A stretch of DNA of 64,000 nucleotides from Paenibacillus helianthi (GCF_001909055.1 NZ_LVWI01000103.1:96283-160282); one strand, 5' to 3'; positions 34,119 through 43,610 are shown, counted from the first letter of the stretch. The notes: generated by a model not told the origin, from the letters alone. Numbers and translations: made by a program.

Positions 34119-35630
34119 ATGCAGTACACCAATCCCGTAATACCGGGCTTTCATCCTGACCCCAGTATTTGCCGTGTGGGCGAAGATTATTACTTAGCCA
34201 CAAGTTCGTTTGAATATTTTCCAGGCGTCCCTATCTTTCATAGTAAGGATCTGGTTCATTGGCGGCAGATCGGTCATTGCCTCACTACAGAGCAACAGCT
34301 TCCACTAACAGGCGCATGGAGTTCAGGCGGAATCTACGCACCAACCCTCCGGTACCACGACGGCTGGTTTTATATGGTGACCACCAATGTTAGCGGAGGC
34401 GGTAGTTTCTTTGTCAAGGCACACAATCCCGAAGGACCCTGGTCGGAGCCCATACAGGTTGCCCAGAAGGGCATCGATCCCTCTCTATTGTTTGATGACG
34501 ACGGCCGTGTATATTTACAGTCTCCAACGACTGGTGTTGAAGGCGACGGCATCTATCAATGCGAGATGGATCTGGAGACCGGAGGCAGACGGTCAGAAAG
34601 CCGCTTGATTTGGAAAGGTACAGGGGGGGCTCATCCCGAAGGTCCGCATTTATATAAAATCAACGGACTATATTATCTGATGATCGCCGAAGGGGGAACC
34701 GAATACGGACACATGGAAACGATTGCAAGAAGTAATCAACCCTTTGGACCCTTTGAACCCTGCCCCCATAATCCAATTCTTACGAATCGAAGCATGGGAA
34801 ACGGCATACATGCAACGGGGCATGCGGATTTAATTGAAGCTCATGACGGAACTTGGTGGGCTGTGTGCTTGGGGATAAGAACGGTGTCTTACCCTATGGG
34901 ACATCATCTGGGAAGAGAGGTGTTCCTGGCACCTGTCAATTGGACATCTGATGGATGGCCCGTGGTAGGTAATAATACGCATATTGAACCAGTCATGGAT
35001 GCTCCGAAGCTTCCTCAAGTGTTGTGGCCGGATAAGCCGCCCAGAGATGACTTCGATGATGAAAAGCTGGATATGATGTGGACTTTTTTGCGCAACCCTG
35101 CTGGGGGGAGCTGGTCATTGACGGAACGCAAAGGTTATCTTGTCCTCTATGGACAAGCGGCATCCTTAGATGAGGTTGGGACTCCTGCTTTTGTAGGACG
35201 TCGTCTGTGTCACTTTTCCTGCAGGGCTGTGGCTAAGCTGGAGTTCGAACCACAGCATGACGGGGAAGAAGCGGGATTAACAATGTATATGGATGAAGAG
35301 CATCATTACGATCTGGCTATAAAATTCATTCAGGGCCGCAGGAAGCTGATCTTCCGGCGGACAGTCGGCTCCATGCAGATGGTAGAGCTACGTGATTGTC
35401 CCGAAGGAGCGATTGAGCTCCAGTTTCAAGCGCTGCCTGAGAAATTTGTGGCTTCATTCCGATCTTCACAAACGGGAGAAATAGAAATGGGATGGGGAGA
35501 AACGCATCTTCTCTCAACTGAAGTCGCCGGCGGGTTTGTGGGAGTAATGGCTGCCATGTATGCAATCTCTGAAGCGCAGAACCCCGCTCCTGCATCATTT
35601 GACTGGTTCGATTATGAGCCATTCCAATAG
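34119..35630 (+). CDS. Glycoside hydrolase family 43, second copy
   Basis: This 503-residue GH43 enzyme has the same layout as the one at 29510-31009: propeller at residues 1 to about 300 and XynB-type beta-sandwich at about 315-503. The active-site segments are NPVIPGFHPDPSICRVGEDY, KGIDPSLLFDDDG and GAHPEGPHLYKINGLYYLM. The two proteins align along their full length with many identical blocks (SSGG, YAPTLRYH or FAPTLRYH, EGGTEYGHM, HHLGREVFL), so they are paralogues, probably with different side-chain specificities. No signal peptide is present. CAGGAG precedes ATG 34119. Confidence 0.9.
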   Translation: MQYTNPVIPGFHPDPSICRVGEDYYLATSSFEYFPGVPIFHSKDLVHWRQIGHCLTTEQQLPLTGAWSSGGIYAPTLRYHDGWFYMVTTNVSGGGSFFVKAHNPEGPWSEPIQVAQKGIDPSLLFDDDGRVYLQSPTTGVEGDGIYQCEMDLETGGRRSESRLIWKGTGGAHPEGPHLYKINGLYYLMIAEGGTEYGHMETIARSNQPFGPFEPCPHNPILTNRSMGNGIHATGHADLIEAHDGTWWAVCLGIRTVSYPMGHHLGREVFLAPVNWTSDGWPVVGNNTHIEPVMDAPKLPQVLWPDKPPRDDFDDEKLDMMWTFLRNPAGGSWSLTERKGYLVLYGQAASLDEVGTPAFVGRRLCHFSCRAVAKLEFEPQHDGEEAGLTMYMDEEHHYDLAIKFIQGRRKLIFRRTVGSMQMVELRDCPEGAIELQFQALPEKFVASFRSSQTGEIEMGWGETHLLSTEVAGGFVGVMAAMYAISEAQNPAPASFDWFDYEPFQ

Positions 35631-35677
35631 GATACATGGTTCGATGTACAGATCAGCTCTTTCTGTCTGAACAGGCC

Positions 35678-36466
35678 TTAGTTTTCAGAGAATACAGGCC
35701 GCACTTGTGGTTCTTGCATTTTACGAAATGCTTTCGGGGTCATGCCGAAGCTTTTTTTGAATTGGCGTGTGAGGTAATTGCTGTCATTAAAACCACACTC
35801 GTAAGAAATATCCGTTATGGAACGGTTTGTCTGCTTAAGCAGTGTGCAGGCACGTTCCAAACGCAGCCGGTGAAGATAAGCAATCGGTGTCGTCCGGTAA
35901 TACGACTGGAAAATCCGGTTTAAATGTCTGACAGATATGTCAGATTTGGACGCAATCTCCTCCAGAGTCACTTGTTCCAGGTAGTGGTCCTCGATGTAAG
36001 AAATTGCACTGGCCAGATGCATCAGACTGTTGGCTACGCCGTTCTCCTGGTGGTCATATTGCCTGGACAGATATACAACAAGCTCCATGAACCTGGAAGC
36101 GAGCATGGTCTGATACCCTTGTTGCTTCGTTTCATATTCTATAATCATAACCGAAACTAGAGCTGTGACATGTTCAAGGCTGGCTATCGACATGTTCAGT
36201 TTGCTTTTGTACGGATTAATGCTGCGGTAGAACGGTTCCAAAATGAAAAGCGCCTGATAACCATCCAAGGACCGTAAATCCGGTCCGGCAGACTTCAACA
36301 TATCCGGCTTGTACATGATGTTGCAAATCTTGAATTCGTGCGGGGCCATATAGGCATGATGGGTCCCGCCGTTCAGGACAAATACATTCCCTTTCTTGAT
36401 AAATGATTCTTCATTGTTGACGATATGTGTAGCATGACCATTTAATACGATGACCAAGACGAAAAC
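35678..36466 (-). pseudogene. AraC-family regulator, 5'-truncated
   Basis: The C-terminal AraC DNA-binding domain is intact (VTLEEIASKSDISVRHLNRI, ITDISYECGFNDSNYLTRQF, KSFGMTPKAFRK), and most of the cupin-type sensor domain is present (NGHATHIVNNEESFIKKGNV). Homology begins abruptly at LVIVLNGHATH; the usual N-terminal 25-35 residues with the HxH-DF-EL segment are missing. Upstream of this point (about 36457-36480) the reading frame runs into the ribosome site and start of the lipoprotein gene on the other strand, so the open frame to 36556 is accidental. It may be non-functional or started internally. Confidence 0.65.
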
Positions 36467-36495
36467 AGTCACTCTTAACACACCAAAAGGGGGAA

Positions 36496-38202
36496 ATGAT
36501 GACCATGATTCAAAAATTGCCCAAGACCTGCGGAATAGCACTTTTAGCAAGTGCACTCCTTCTATCAGCAGGCTGCAGCAGCTCTAAAAACAATTCTGCG
36601 AATACCGCAAATGACAGCACCGGTAGTGATACCAGTCCGATAACATTTTCATTTTTTGGAGCGGATGCGAATCCGAACTGGAATAAAATGCAAGATGATG
36701 TGGGGAAAGAAATCACCGCAAAAACCGGAGTAACCCTTAATGCCGAATTTGATGTGGGCAATGGCGGAGGGGACAGGATCTCTTTAATGGCTGCCAGCGG
36801 GGATTTTCCAGATATCATCTACGCCAAAGGTGAGCTTGGCAAACTGGTGGATGCAGGAGCGATTATCGATTTGACGGATCTTATCGACAAATACGCTCCA
36901 CATCTTAAAAAGGTCATGAGCAAAGATATGAACCGTATGAAATACAGCAACGAAAACCAGGCCATCTATTCGATACCCACCAACACAGGTGTTGACCAGC
37001 AGTATTTTGACGTTACGGGCGGTTTTGAAGTTCAGCTTCGTGTACTCAAAGAATTAGGATATCCGGAGATTAAAACCGTTCAGCAATTTGAAAGCGTCCT
37101 CAAAGAATATGTGGCTAAACATCCGACAACCGATGGGCAGCCGACGATTCCGTTATTGCTCAATGCGGATGGCTGGAAGAGTATGATTACCGTAACCAAT
37201 CAAGCTGCGGCGACTACGGGTGGTGCAGGTGACGGTGAATACTATGTGGTTCCGGAAACCTATCAAACCATGCTGCACTACAAACGTCCGGAAGAAAAAG
37301 ACTACTTCCGCTGGCTGAATCATATGTATAACGGAGGACTACTGGATAAGGATTCTTTTGTAGAAAAGGATGATCAGTATAAATCAAAAATCTCCAGCGG
37401 GCGAGTACTCGGTCTCACTTCTGTAGAATGGGAGTATGGAGACGCTGAAAATGCTCTGAAATCAGCAGGTAAAGATGGATATTCGTATGGTCATTTTCCG
37501 GTGACTATGGGCGAGCAGTACAAAGACACCCTCCAGGCCATCGGAGTTGACGGTTATGGTATCAGCATTACTACAGCCTGCAAAGACCCGGTTCGTGCCA
37601 TTAAATTCATAGACTGGTTATCCTCTGATGAAGGTCAGGTACTGCGAAATTGGGGGGTGGAAGGCAAACAGTACAATATTGAGAATGGAGTGCGTGTGAT
37701 CCCGGATGAGATCCGCAATCAGAAGGTGAATGATTCGGCCAATTTCGGGAAACATACAGGCATCGATCTATATACAATTTTCGGAGTCCGTTATGGAGAC
37801 GGTGTAAAGGACTCAACAGGCAATTACTATACTACGAACTTCCCGGAACAAATCATCGCGAGTTACTCGGATGCTGAGAAGGAAGCATTAGCGGCATATA
37901 AAGCGACAACGTGGAAGGATCTGTTCCCGGCCGAGGATGAGTTCCCTGTCAAAGAATGGGGGGCACTGTATAACATGCAGGTTCCGACGGATGGAGATTA
38001 TCAGGTCATTTACCAGAAGACCCAAGATATTGTCCACAAGCGTATTCCGGAGGCCATTCTCTCTAGCCCAGCAGACTTTGACAAAATATATGATGCATTC
38101 CTCGACGAATTGAACAAAGTTGGAGCAGAGAAAATGGAGAAGGAATATACCGAGCTGGTTAAAGCAAGAGTTTCACTTTTTACCGGCAAGGATATTAAAT
38201 AA
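36496..38202 (+). CDS. LplA-type extracellular solute-binding lipoprotein (family 1)
   Basis: This large ABC sugar-binding lipoprotein has 568 residues, with signal peptide and lipobox LLSAGC (Cys near 27) and a Ser/Asn-rich linker. The family body includes ITFSFFGADANPNW, GDFPDIIYAKGELGKLVDAG and DYLSSDEGQ-like text (FIDWLSSDEGQVLRNWG). It resembles LplA/YtcQ proteins that deliver complex oligosaccharides to two permeases normally encoded just upstream. Here no permease gene is present; a truncated AraC gene abuts it instead. AAGGGGG precedes three possible ATGs (36496, 36499, 36505). Confidence 0.88.
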   Translation: MMTMIQKLPKTCGIALLASALLLSAGCSSSKNNSANTANDSTGSDTSPITFSFFGADANPNWNKMQDDVGKEITAKTGVTLNAEFDVGNGGGDRISLMAASGDFPDIIYAKGELGKLVDAGAIIDLTDLIDKYAPHLKKVMSKDMNRMKYSNENQAIYSIPTNTGVDQQYFDVTGGFEVQLRVLKELGYPEIKTVQQFESVLKEYVAKHPTTDGQPTIPLLLNADGWKSMITVTNQAAATTGGAGDGEYYVVPETYQTMLHYKRPEEKDYFRWLNHMYNGGLLDKDSFVEKDDQYKSKISSGRVLGLTSVEWEYGDAENALKSAGKDGYSYGHFPVTMGEQYKDTLQAIGVDGYGISITTACKDPVRAIKFIDWLSSDEGQVLRNWGVEGKQYNIENGVRVIPDEIRNQKVNDSANFGKHTGIDLYTIFGVRYGDGVKDSTGNYYTTNFPEQIIASYSDAEKEALAAYKATTWKDLFPAEDEFPVKEWGALYNMQVPTDGDYQVIYQKTQDIVHKRIPEAILSSPADFDKIYDAFLDELNKVGAEKMEKEYTELVKARVSLFTGKDIK

Positions 38203-38218
38203 CACAAGTAAGCAATGC

Positions 38219-38250
38219 AAGACCCTTACCTGTTTGAGGTGAGGGTCTTT
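38219..38250 (+). terminator. Terminator after the LplA-type gene
   Basis: AAGACCCTTACCT pairs with AGGTGAGGGTCTT around a four-base loop; the T tail is only three bases. Confidence 0.75.
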
Positions 38251-38380
38251 ATGTCTGTATATCTTCAAACCTCCAGAGTGTTCTGAAGCTTTGAATAAGT
38301 TAATAAGTGGATTTCAAGCATTTGAACTGTTAAGATAATATTTACGTTATTAAAGGTTATAGGAAAATGAGGACAACGGA

Positions 38381-39292
38381 ATGATGAAAATTTTTAGGCA
38401 TAAAGCTTATTTTATCGGAATACATGTTTTATTGTTTATTTCCTTGTTTGTGGCACTATACGCGTGCTCCCCGTCCATTCGGGTTAAAGTTAAAGGAATT
38501 ATGGATCCTCCGGATAAAGTATCTATAATTGCCCATCGCGGCGCTTCCGGATATGCTCCTGAGAACACAATGCCTTCCTTTGAGCTGGCGCTTGAAATGA
38601 AGTCGGATTATATTGAACTCGACATTCACTTAACCAAAGATCATATTCCTGTCGTGATTCATGATGAGACCGTCAATCGCACAACAAATGGCAAAGGGTA
38701 TGTAAGAAACATGACTTTAGCACAGATTAGACGCCTGGACGCAGGTTCATGGTTCAATGAGGCTTATCCGATGTTTGCCAGAGAGAAATATGCAGCGACA
38801 CCCATTCCCACACTTGATGAGGTATTCGACACTTTCGGGAAAAATATCAGCTATATCCTTGAAATCAAGGACTCAACTAATGAGACTAATATTGAATCCT
38901 TATTAAACGAATATATTATGAAATATGAGTTGAAGAATGTGGTGTCCATTCATTCATTCAGTAGAGCCAGTTTACGTAAATTTCATACAATAAATCCGGA
39001 AATTCCGCTCTATCAACTCGTTTGGAATGATTATTCCCAGGTGAGAGTCTCAGCAGCTTTTCTGAAGGATGTGAAATCCTACGCTGTTGGAATTAGCCCC
39101 AACTTTCAGGGAATCACTTCGGCTTATGTGGCGCAGTTGAAGAGGGCCGGACTCAAAGTGATGCCGTATACGGTGAATTACCAGCTCAACATGAATAAAG
39201 CCTATCTATGGGGTGTGGACGGGGTGTATACCAATTTCCCTGACCGTTTTCTTGAAGTCATTGAAACGAACCGTATGAATGCCCAGTGGTAA
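38381..39292 (+). CDS. Glycerophosphodiester phosphodiesterase, membrane-anchored or lipoprotein
   Basis: This 303-residue GDPD hydrolyses glycerophosphodiesters to glycerol-3-phosphate and an alcohol. Core motifs are IAHRGASGYAPENTMPSF (catalytic His, Arg, Glu), ELDIHLTKDHIPVVIHD (Glu, Asp, His), YILEIKDS and GVDGVYTNFPD. An N-terminal hydrophobic helix (residues 11-28) ends in LYAC, so the enzyme is exported and either membrane-anchored or lipidated at Cys29. It probably acts on released lipid or teichoic-acid head groups. GAGG precedes ATG 38381. It is convergent with the serine hydrolase gene, with no clear terminator in the 11-base gap. Confidence 0.9.
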   Translation: MMKIFRHKAYFIGIHVLLFISLFVALYACSPSIRVKVKGIMDPPDKVSIIAHRGASGYAPENTMPSFELALEMKSDYIELDIHLTKDHIPVVIHDETVNRTTNGKGYVRNMTLAQIRRLDAGSWFNEAYPMFAREKYAATPIPTLDEVFDTFGKNISYILEIKDSTNETNIESLLNEYIMKYELKNVVSIHSFSRASLRKFHTINPEIPLYQLVWNDYSQVRVSAAFLKDVKSYAVGISPNFQGITSAYVAQLKRAGLKVMPYTVNYQLNMNKAYLWGVDGVYTNFPDRFLEVIETNRMNAQW

Positions 39293-39303
39293 AGCGATGG
39301 CCC

Positions 39304-40479
39304 TTACAAGCTGCTGAAGACGATATTGTGCAGCTTACGCGTAATCGCCATCGTACCGGCATCTTTTTTCTGGACCATAAACAGTACGGTCAGACCATCT
39401 TGAGGACTGTTGCTGAAATATGCCCCCAGCCACCCATCCCAGCCGTATTCGCCTTTGCCGCCGATAAATCCGGCTTTTCCGGTGTCGGTCATGATGCGCA
39501 TCTGGTTGCCGTAGCTGTGCCCCTGCAATGAATGCCAAGTATCGAAGCCTTTTTGCTGACCATCCGTTAAACTAGCCGAGGTCATATATTGAACGGTTCT
39601 AGGCTTAAGCAATTGAACGCCATTATAGCTCCCTTGTTTCATAAGCATCGTTGTAAATTTTGCGGCATCGTCAATCGTAGAGACAAGTCCGGCACCGCCC
39701 GACTCAAATACCGGTTCACAGTCCATATGGTGGTTGATGCCCAGATGGCTGTCCGTGTACACCTTCAAGCCGCCTTCACCGTCATCCTGATAGACTTTCG
39801 CAAGACGGTTTCTTTTTTCTTCAGACAGCCAGAAACCGGTATCGTTCATTTCCAGCGGCTCCAATATCTCTTTTTTCAAAAATTGCCCGTACCGCATGCC
39901 GCTAACTGATTCTACAATGGCGCCAAGGACGTCTGCCGACGTTCCGTATTGCCAGTAAGCTCCCGGCTCGAACGACAGGGGGCCTTGACCCAGGCGGTTT
40001 GCGAATTCCATTGTGCTCATTGGATTGTCACTATGTAAGCGGCTGTCCAGTTCCTGGAACAATATATCTGTCTGCTGTCCGGCTGTGTCGGTTCCGCCGT
40101 ATACCAGTCCTGATGTCATATTCAGCAAGTCGTGAATGGTGACATCCCGGCTGACGGGTACCCGTTCGCCGTTTTTCTCAACCCGTTGATTTTTGAAACC
40201 CGGAATATACCGGCTTACAGGATCGAACAAATCGATTTCGCCACGTTCCAGGAGCATCATAACGGCTGTGGCAGTAACCGGCTTTGTCATCGAGTATAGA
40301 CGGAAAATCGAATTTCTTGAAATACGGCGTCCCGTTTCGAGGTCGGCCAAGCCATCTTCATGATAAAAGACTTCGTTGCCGTCCTTGATTACCATAAAGT
40401 TCGCGCCGGCGATTTCCTTGTTATCGATACTTGCCCTCAGCGTTTTTTTCAATAGGTTGGTTATGTTTGACTCCAGCAT
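39304..40479 (-). CDS. Serine hydrolase, beta-lactamase class C-like esterase
   Basis: This 391-residue cytoplasmic protein has the penicillin-binding/class C fold. The nucleophile motif is S-x-x-K in RLYSMTKPVTATAVMMLLER. VTIHDLLNMTSGLVYGG is the family's second block, and the Tyr motif region is AYWQYGTSADVLGAIVE. No signal peptide is seen, so an esterase (EstB-like) or peptidase role is more likely than antibiotic resistance. It is 106 bases from the next minus-strand gene, a TetR regulator. Confidence 0.87.
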   Translation of the reverse strand: MLESNITNLLKKTLRASIDNKEIAGANFMVIKDGNEVFYHEDGLADLETGRRISRNSIFRLYSMTKPVTATAVMMLLERGEIDLFDPVSRYIPGFKNQRVEKNGERVPVSRDVTIHDLLNMTSGLVYGGTDTAGQQTDILFQELDSRLHSDNPMSTMEFANRLGQGPLSFEPGAYWQYGTSADVLGAIVESVSGMRYGQFLKKEILEPLEMNDTGFWLSEEKRNRLAKVYQDDGEGGLKVYTDSHLGINHHMDCEPVFESGGAGLVSTIDDAAKFTTMLMKQGSYNGVQLLKPRTVQYMTSASLTDGQQKGFDTWHSLQGHSYGNQMRIMTDTGKAGFIGGKGEYGWDGWLGAYFSNSPQDGLTVLFMVQKKDAGTMAITRKLHNIVFSSL

Positions 40480-40585
40480 ATTTCTTAAGACTCCCTCTCC
40501 TGATAAGTTCCCTTAATCAAAACTAACTTTATCACTGGCTAAAGTGAATATTAAACGCTTTTGGGCAGATTGTATAGTACATGGA

Positions 40586-41134
40586 TTATAGGCTTCTCTC
40601 TAAAAGGGCCCCGACTTGCTTCGCCATCTCATGCGGCGGATACGGCATCCCATTCCTAATCCACCATTCGATGACTCCAACATACGCTGTCCCTGCATAT
40701 TGCAGCATTACTTCATCACTTAATCCAGCGTTCCTATCGCTTTCCCTGTCAATCTCACCTTGGAATCCTTTCATAAAAGAAGCAAGAAGCCGCGTACTAA
40801 AAGAGGATGGTGTTCCTTTACTTGCAAGCATCGTTGAAAAGAACAAATAGTTTTTCTCGAAATATTCAAAATAAGGTACAAGAGCATCCACCCAATTCAA
40901 CTCACATGCCCAGGCGTCCATCTCCCCTAATTCATTAATGTGTATTTCTATGAGCTGATCCAGCAAATCAAATTTGTCCTGATAATGAAGATAAATAGTG
41001 CCGCGGTTGACATTTGCCCGGTCTGCCAGCTCCTGAATGGTAATATCATCAAAATTCTTTTCCATCATGAGTTCAATAACAGCATTTTTTAAAGATTCTT
41101 GGGTTTTGAGAATTCTGCGATCCACTTTTCCCAT
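40586..41134 (-). CDS. TetR-family repressor
   Basis: This 182-residue regulator has an N-terminal TetR HTH (RILKTQESLKNAVIELMMEK, ITIQELADRANVNRGTIYLHY), a TetR_C-type ligand domain and the end HEMAKQVGALLERSL. It is divergent from the MFS transporter and alcohol dehydrogenase genes, which it probably represses; a palindrome-like element lies between. ATG 41134 is preceded by a weak ribosome site on the minus strand. The ligand is unknown. Confidence 0.88.
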   Translation of the reverse strand: MGKVDRRILKTQESLKNAVIELMMEKNFDDITIQELADRANVNRGTIYLHYQDKFDLLDQLIEIHINELGEMDAWACELNWVDALVPYFEYFEKNYLFFSTMLASKGTPSSFSTRLLASFMKGFQGEIDRESDRNAGLSDEVMLQYAGTAYVGVIEWWIRNGMPYPPHEMAKQVGALLERSL

Positions 41135-41181
41135 CGTAAATGATCACCAATCTTTCTTAGATCATGAATAGTTTTGATAGA

Positions 41182-41201
41182 TTTGTTTATAAATCAACAA
41201 A
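41182..41201. promoter_or_regulatory. Candidate TetR operator
   Basis: TTTGTTTATAAATCAACAAA is an imperfect 20-bp inverted repeat with 6-bp perfect outer arms (TTTGTT/AACAAA). It lies between the TetR gene and the MFS promoter. Confidence 0.4.
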
Positions 41202-41218
41202 TAACGTCTTTTTGATCA

Positions 41219-41246
41219 TTGAACATAGACTTTTTACTTATATAAT
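41219..41246 (+). promoter_or_regulatory. Promoter of the MFS/alcohol dehydrogenase unit
   Basis: The -35 is TTGAAC (41219-41224), the spacer 16 bp and the -10 TATAAT (41241-41246). The start is expected near 41253, giving a 100-base leader that contains the small reading frame at 41312. Confidence 0.6.
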
Positions 41247-41311
41247 AATGGACATGAGTTGATTAAACAAACTGTTTTGGTTATGCGGAAAAATGAAAGG
41301 GGGAGGAGATC

Positions 41312-41332
41312 ATGACTGACACAACGAAATAA
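41312..41332 (+). CDS. Possible six-residue leader peptide (MTDTTK)
   Basis: ATG 41312 follows the best ribosome site of the region (GGGGGAGGAG) and runs six codons to TAA, ending 20 bases before the TTG start of the transporter. Such an arrangement can couple or attenuate translation of the downstream gene, which has a weaker AGGAG and TTG start. It might instead be the relic of a lost gene start. Confidence 0.35.
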   Translation: MTDTTK

Positions 41333-41352
41333 CTTAAGCTAGGAGTGTTTTT

Positions 41353-42510
41353 TTGGCTAAACCGAATAAAATGCTGGTTTTCATATTAACCTTAGGTGTA
41401 TTCGGTATCATAAATACCGAGATGGGGGTTATAGGGATATTGCCTTCTCTTGCTGCCCACTTTGGTGTGAGTGTATCCAAGGCAGGGTGGCTGGTGAGTT
41501 TTTTTGCCCTGGCCGTTGCTGTTTCTGGTCCAACAATGCCGTTATTATTTTCAGGGATCAATCGGAAGCTGGTCATGCTGCTTGTGCTTGGCGTTTTTCT
41601 GCTTGGGAACATCGTATCCATATTTACAACTAACTTCACCATTGCATGGGTTGCCAGAGTAATTCCAGCTTTTTTTCATCCGATATATTGTTCATTGGCA
41701 TTTACAGTAGCTGCAGGCTCTGTTGACATCAAAGATGCCCCAAAAGCTGTTTCTAAAGTTTTTATTGGTGTATCTGCAGGTATGGTAGCTGGTGTACCCA
41801 TCGTGAGTTTCATCGCTAACTCCGCTTCAATTGAAATGGCACTGGCGTTCTTTGCACTTATTAATGCTATTGTATTTATCGCAACACTACTATTGGTACC
41901 ATCTTTACCTGTTCAAGAAAGACTTACTTACGGATCTCAAATCAGAGTATTAAAGAAATCAATAGTTTGGTTTTCTATTATAGCTGTTATTTTATTGAAC
42001 TCAGCCGTATTTGGTGTGTATAGCTATCTTGCTGAATATCTTAAGACGGTTACAAATATGTCTGCAAATTCAATCAGCATAATGTTAATTCTATTCGGCG
42101 GGGCCAATATTATCGGGAACGTTGCAGCAGGGAGATTACTTGCAAAAAATGCGAACAAATCAGTCATAACTTTCCCCTTTGCTTTAGGAACCGTTTATAT
42201 TATTTTGTTCCTGGTCGGTCAGTTCAGTGTACCAATGGCTGTTCTCACTGCAATATGGGGGGTATTGGCAGGAATCGGGGGGAACTTCAATCAATATTGG
42301 ATTAGTTCTGCAGCTCCGGAAGCCCCTGACTTTGCGAATGGATTGTTCTTAACATCTGCCAATCTAGGAACAACAGCTGGTGCAGCTGTAGGTGGATTGT
42401 TTATATCTAGTATGGGTACACAATATGTCGTATGGGTGGGAATCCTGTCCTTGATATTGAGTGTTGTAGCCATTTCACTTAGAAACTACTTTGCAGGAGG
42501 GTATTTATGA
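41353..42510 (+). CDS. MFS transporter, AraJ/drug-efflux (DHA1) type
   Basis: This 385-residue transporter has twelve predicted helices. The N-terminus LGVFGIINTEMGVIGILPSL and the loop VSVSKAGWLVSFFALAVAVS are typical of the AraJ/YdhP/SotB group that exports sugars or drugs. The start is TTG 41353, with AGGAG eight bases before. It overlaps the alcohol dehydrogenase gene by four bases (ATGA), so the two are translated together. TetR control is likely. The substrate is unknown; coupling with a dehydrogenase suggests an alcohol or aldehyde stress response. Confidence 0.88.
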   Translation: MAKPNKMLVFILTLGVFGIINTEMGVIGILPSLAAHFGVSVSKAGWLVSFFALAVAVSGPTMPLLFSGINRKLVMLLVLGVFLLGNIVSIFTTNFTIAWVARVIPAFFHPIYCSLAFTVAAGSVDIKDAPKAVSKVFIGVSAGMVAGVPIVSFIANSASIEMALAFFALINAIVFIATLLLVPSLPVQERLTYGSQIRVLKKSIVWFSIIAVILLNSAVFGVYSYLAEYLKTVTNMSANSISIMLILFGGANIIGNVAAGRLLAKNANKSVITFPFALGTVYIILFLVGQFSVPMAVLTAIWGVLAGIGGNFNQYWISSAAPEAPDFANGLFLTSANLGTTAGAAVGGLFISSMGTQYVVWVGILSLILSVVAISLRNYFAGGYL

Positions 42511-43556
42511 ATAAGGTTAATGCACGTGCTACATTCAGTCCAGAAGGACCATTCAAACTGACCACGATAGAGCGCAGGGATCTAGAGCCGCATGATGTCC
42601 TGATAGAGATTAAGTTCGCAGGTATCTGCCATTCTGATATCCATACAGCTCGTGGCGAGTGGGGGCCGGTTGAGTATCCTCTTGTTCCTGGGCACGAGAT
42701 CGCCGGGATTGTCACACAGATAGGTTCAGAAGTTAAAAAATATGCGATTGGTGACCGTGTCGGGGTTGGCTGTATGGTTGATTCCTGCAGAGAATGTGAT
42801 AACTGCCATAAAGGGGAGGAGCAGTATTGCCTGAGCGGAATGACAGGTACTTACGGGGCTATAGACAGGTACGGGCAATTTACACAGGGGGGTTATTCCA
42901 CTCATATTGTCGTAACGGAAGATTTCGTGGTTCGAATTCCCGACGGTATTGAGCTGGATGCTGCAGCTCCGTTGTTGTGTGCGGGTATCACGACGTACTC
43001 ACCACTGCGTCATTGGGGAGCAGGGCCAGGCAAAAAGGTAGCTGTAGTTGGACTTGGAGGGCTTGGACACATGGCTGTAAAGATCGCTCATGCCATGGGG
43101 GCAGAAGTTACTGTTTTATCCCAATCGTTAAAGAAGAAGGACGACGGTCTGAAGCTTGGCGCGCAACATTATTACGCCACGAGCGATCCGGGAACATTTG
43201 CTGATTTGGCTGGCTCGTTCGACCTTATTGTGAATACTGTGAGTGCAAAGATTGATATTAGTTCCTATCTTTCGTTATTGGCGCTGGATGGTACTCTTGT
43301 CAATGTTGGTGCTCCAGCGGAGCCATTGCCAGTTAACGTATTCTCACTTATCGGTCAGCGCCGGTCGTTTGCCGGTTCCATGATTGGCGGTATCCGCGAA
43401 ACACAGGAAATGCTTGATTTTTGCGCGGAACACCACATTGCTCCTGAAATTGAGATAATTTCCGCCAATCAAATCGATGAGGCTTGGGAACGCGTCCTGG
43501 CTTCCGATGTCCGCTACCGGTTTGTAATCGACATCAGCACGATGGAAAATGAATAA
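42507..43556 (+). CDS. Zinc-dependent NAD(P) alcohol dehydrogenase
   Basis: This 349-residue medium-chain dehydrogenase of the YahK/cinnamyl-alcohol group has catalytic zinc ligands in AGICHSDIHT (Cys) and VPGHEIAG (His, Glu). The structural zinc cysteines are in CRECDNCHKGEEQYC, and the cofactor motif is VVGLGGLGHMAVKIAHAMGA. It should reduce aldehydes with NADPH. It overlaps the stop of the MFS gene and ends before a strong terminator. One insertion-like acidic patch (GQFTQGGY) is normal for this group. Confidence 0.92.
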   Translation: MNKVNARATFSPEGPFKLTTIERRDLEPHDVLIEIKFAGICHSDIHTARGEWGPVEYPLVPGHEIAGIVTQIGSEVKKYAIGDRVGVGCMVDSCRECDNCHKGEEQYCLSGMTGTYGAIDRYGQFTQGGYSTHIVVTEDFVVRIPDGIELDAAAPLLCAGITTYSPLRHWGAGPGKKVAVVGLGGLGHMAVKIAHAMGAEVTVLSQSLKKKDDGLKLGAQHYYATSDPGTFADLAGSFDLIVNTVSAKIDISSYLSLLALDGTLVNVGAPAEPLPVNVFSLIGQRRSFAGSMIGGIRETQEMLDFCAEHHIAPEIEIISANQIDEAWERVLASDVRYRFVIDISTMENE

Positions 43557-43610
43557 TTACGAAAGTGGACTTAGCGCTGCGGCTATTATTTTAATATAAG
43601 ATTATAAAGA

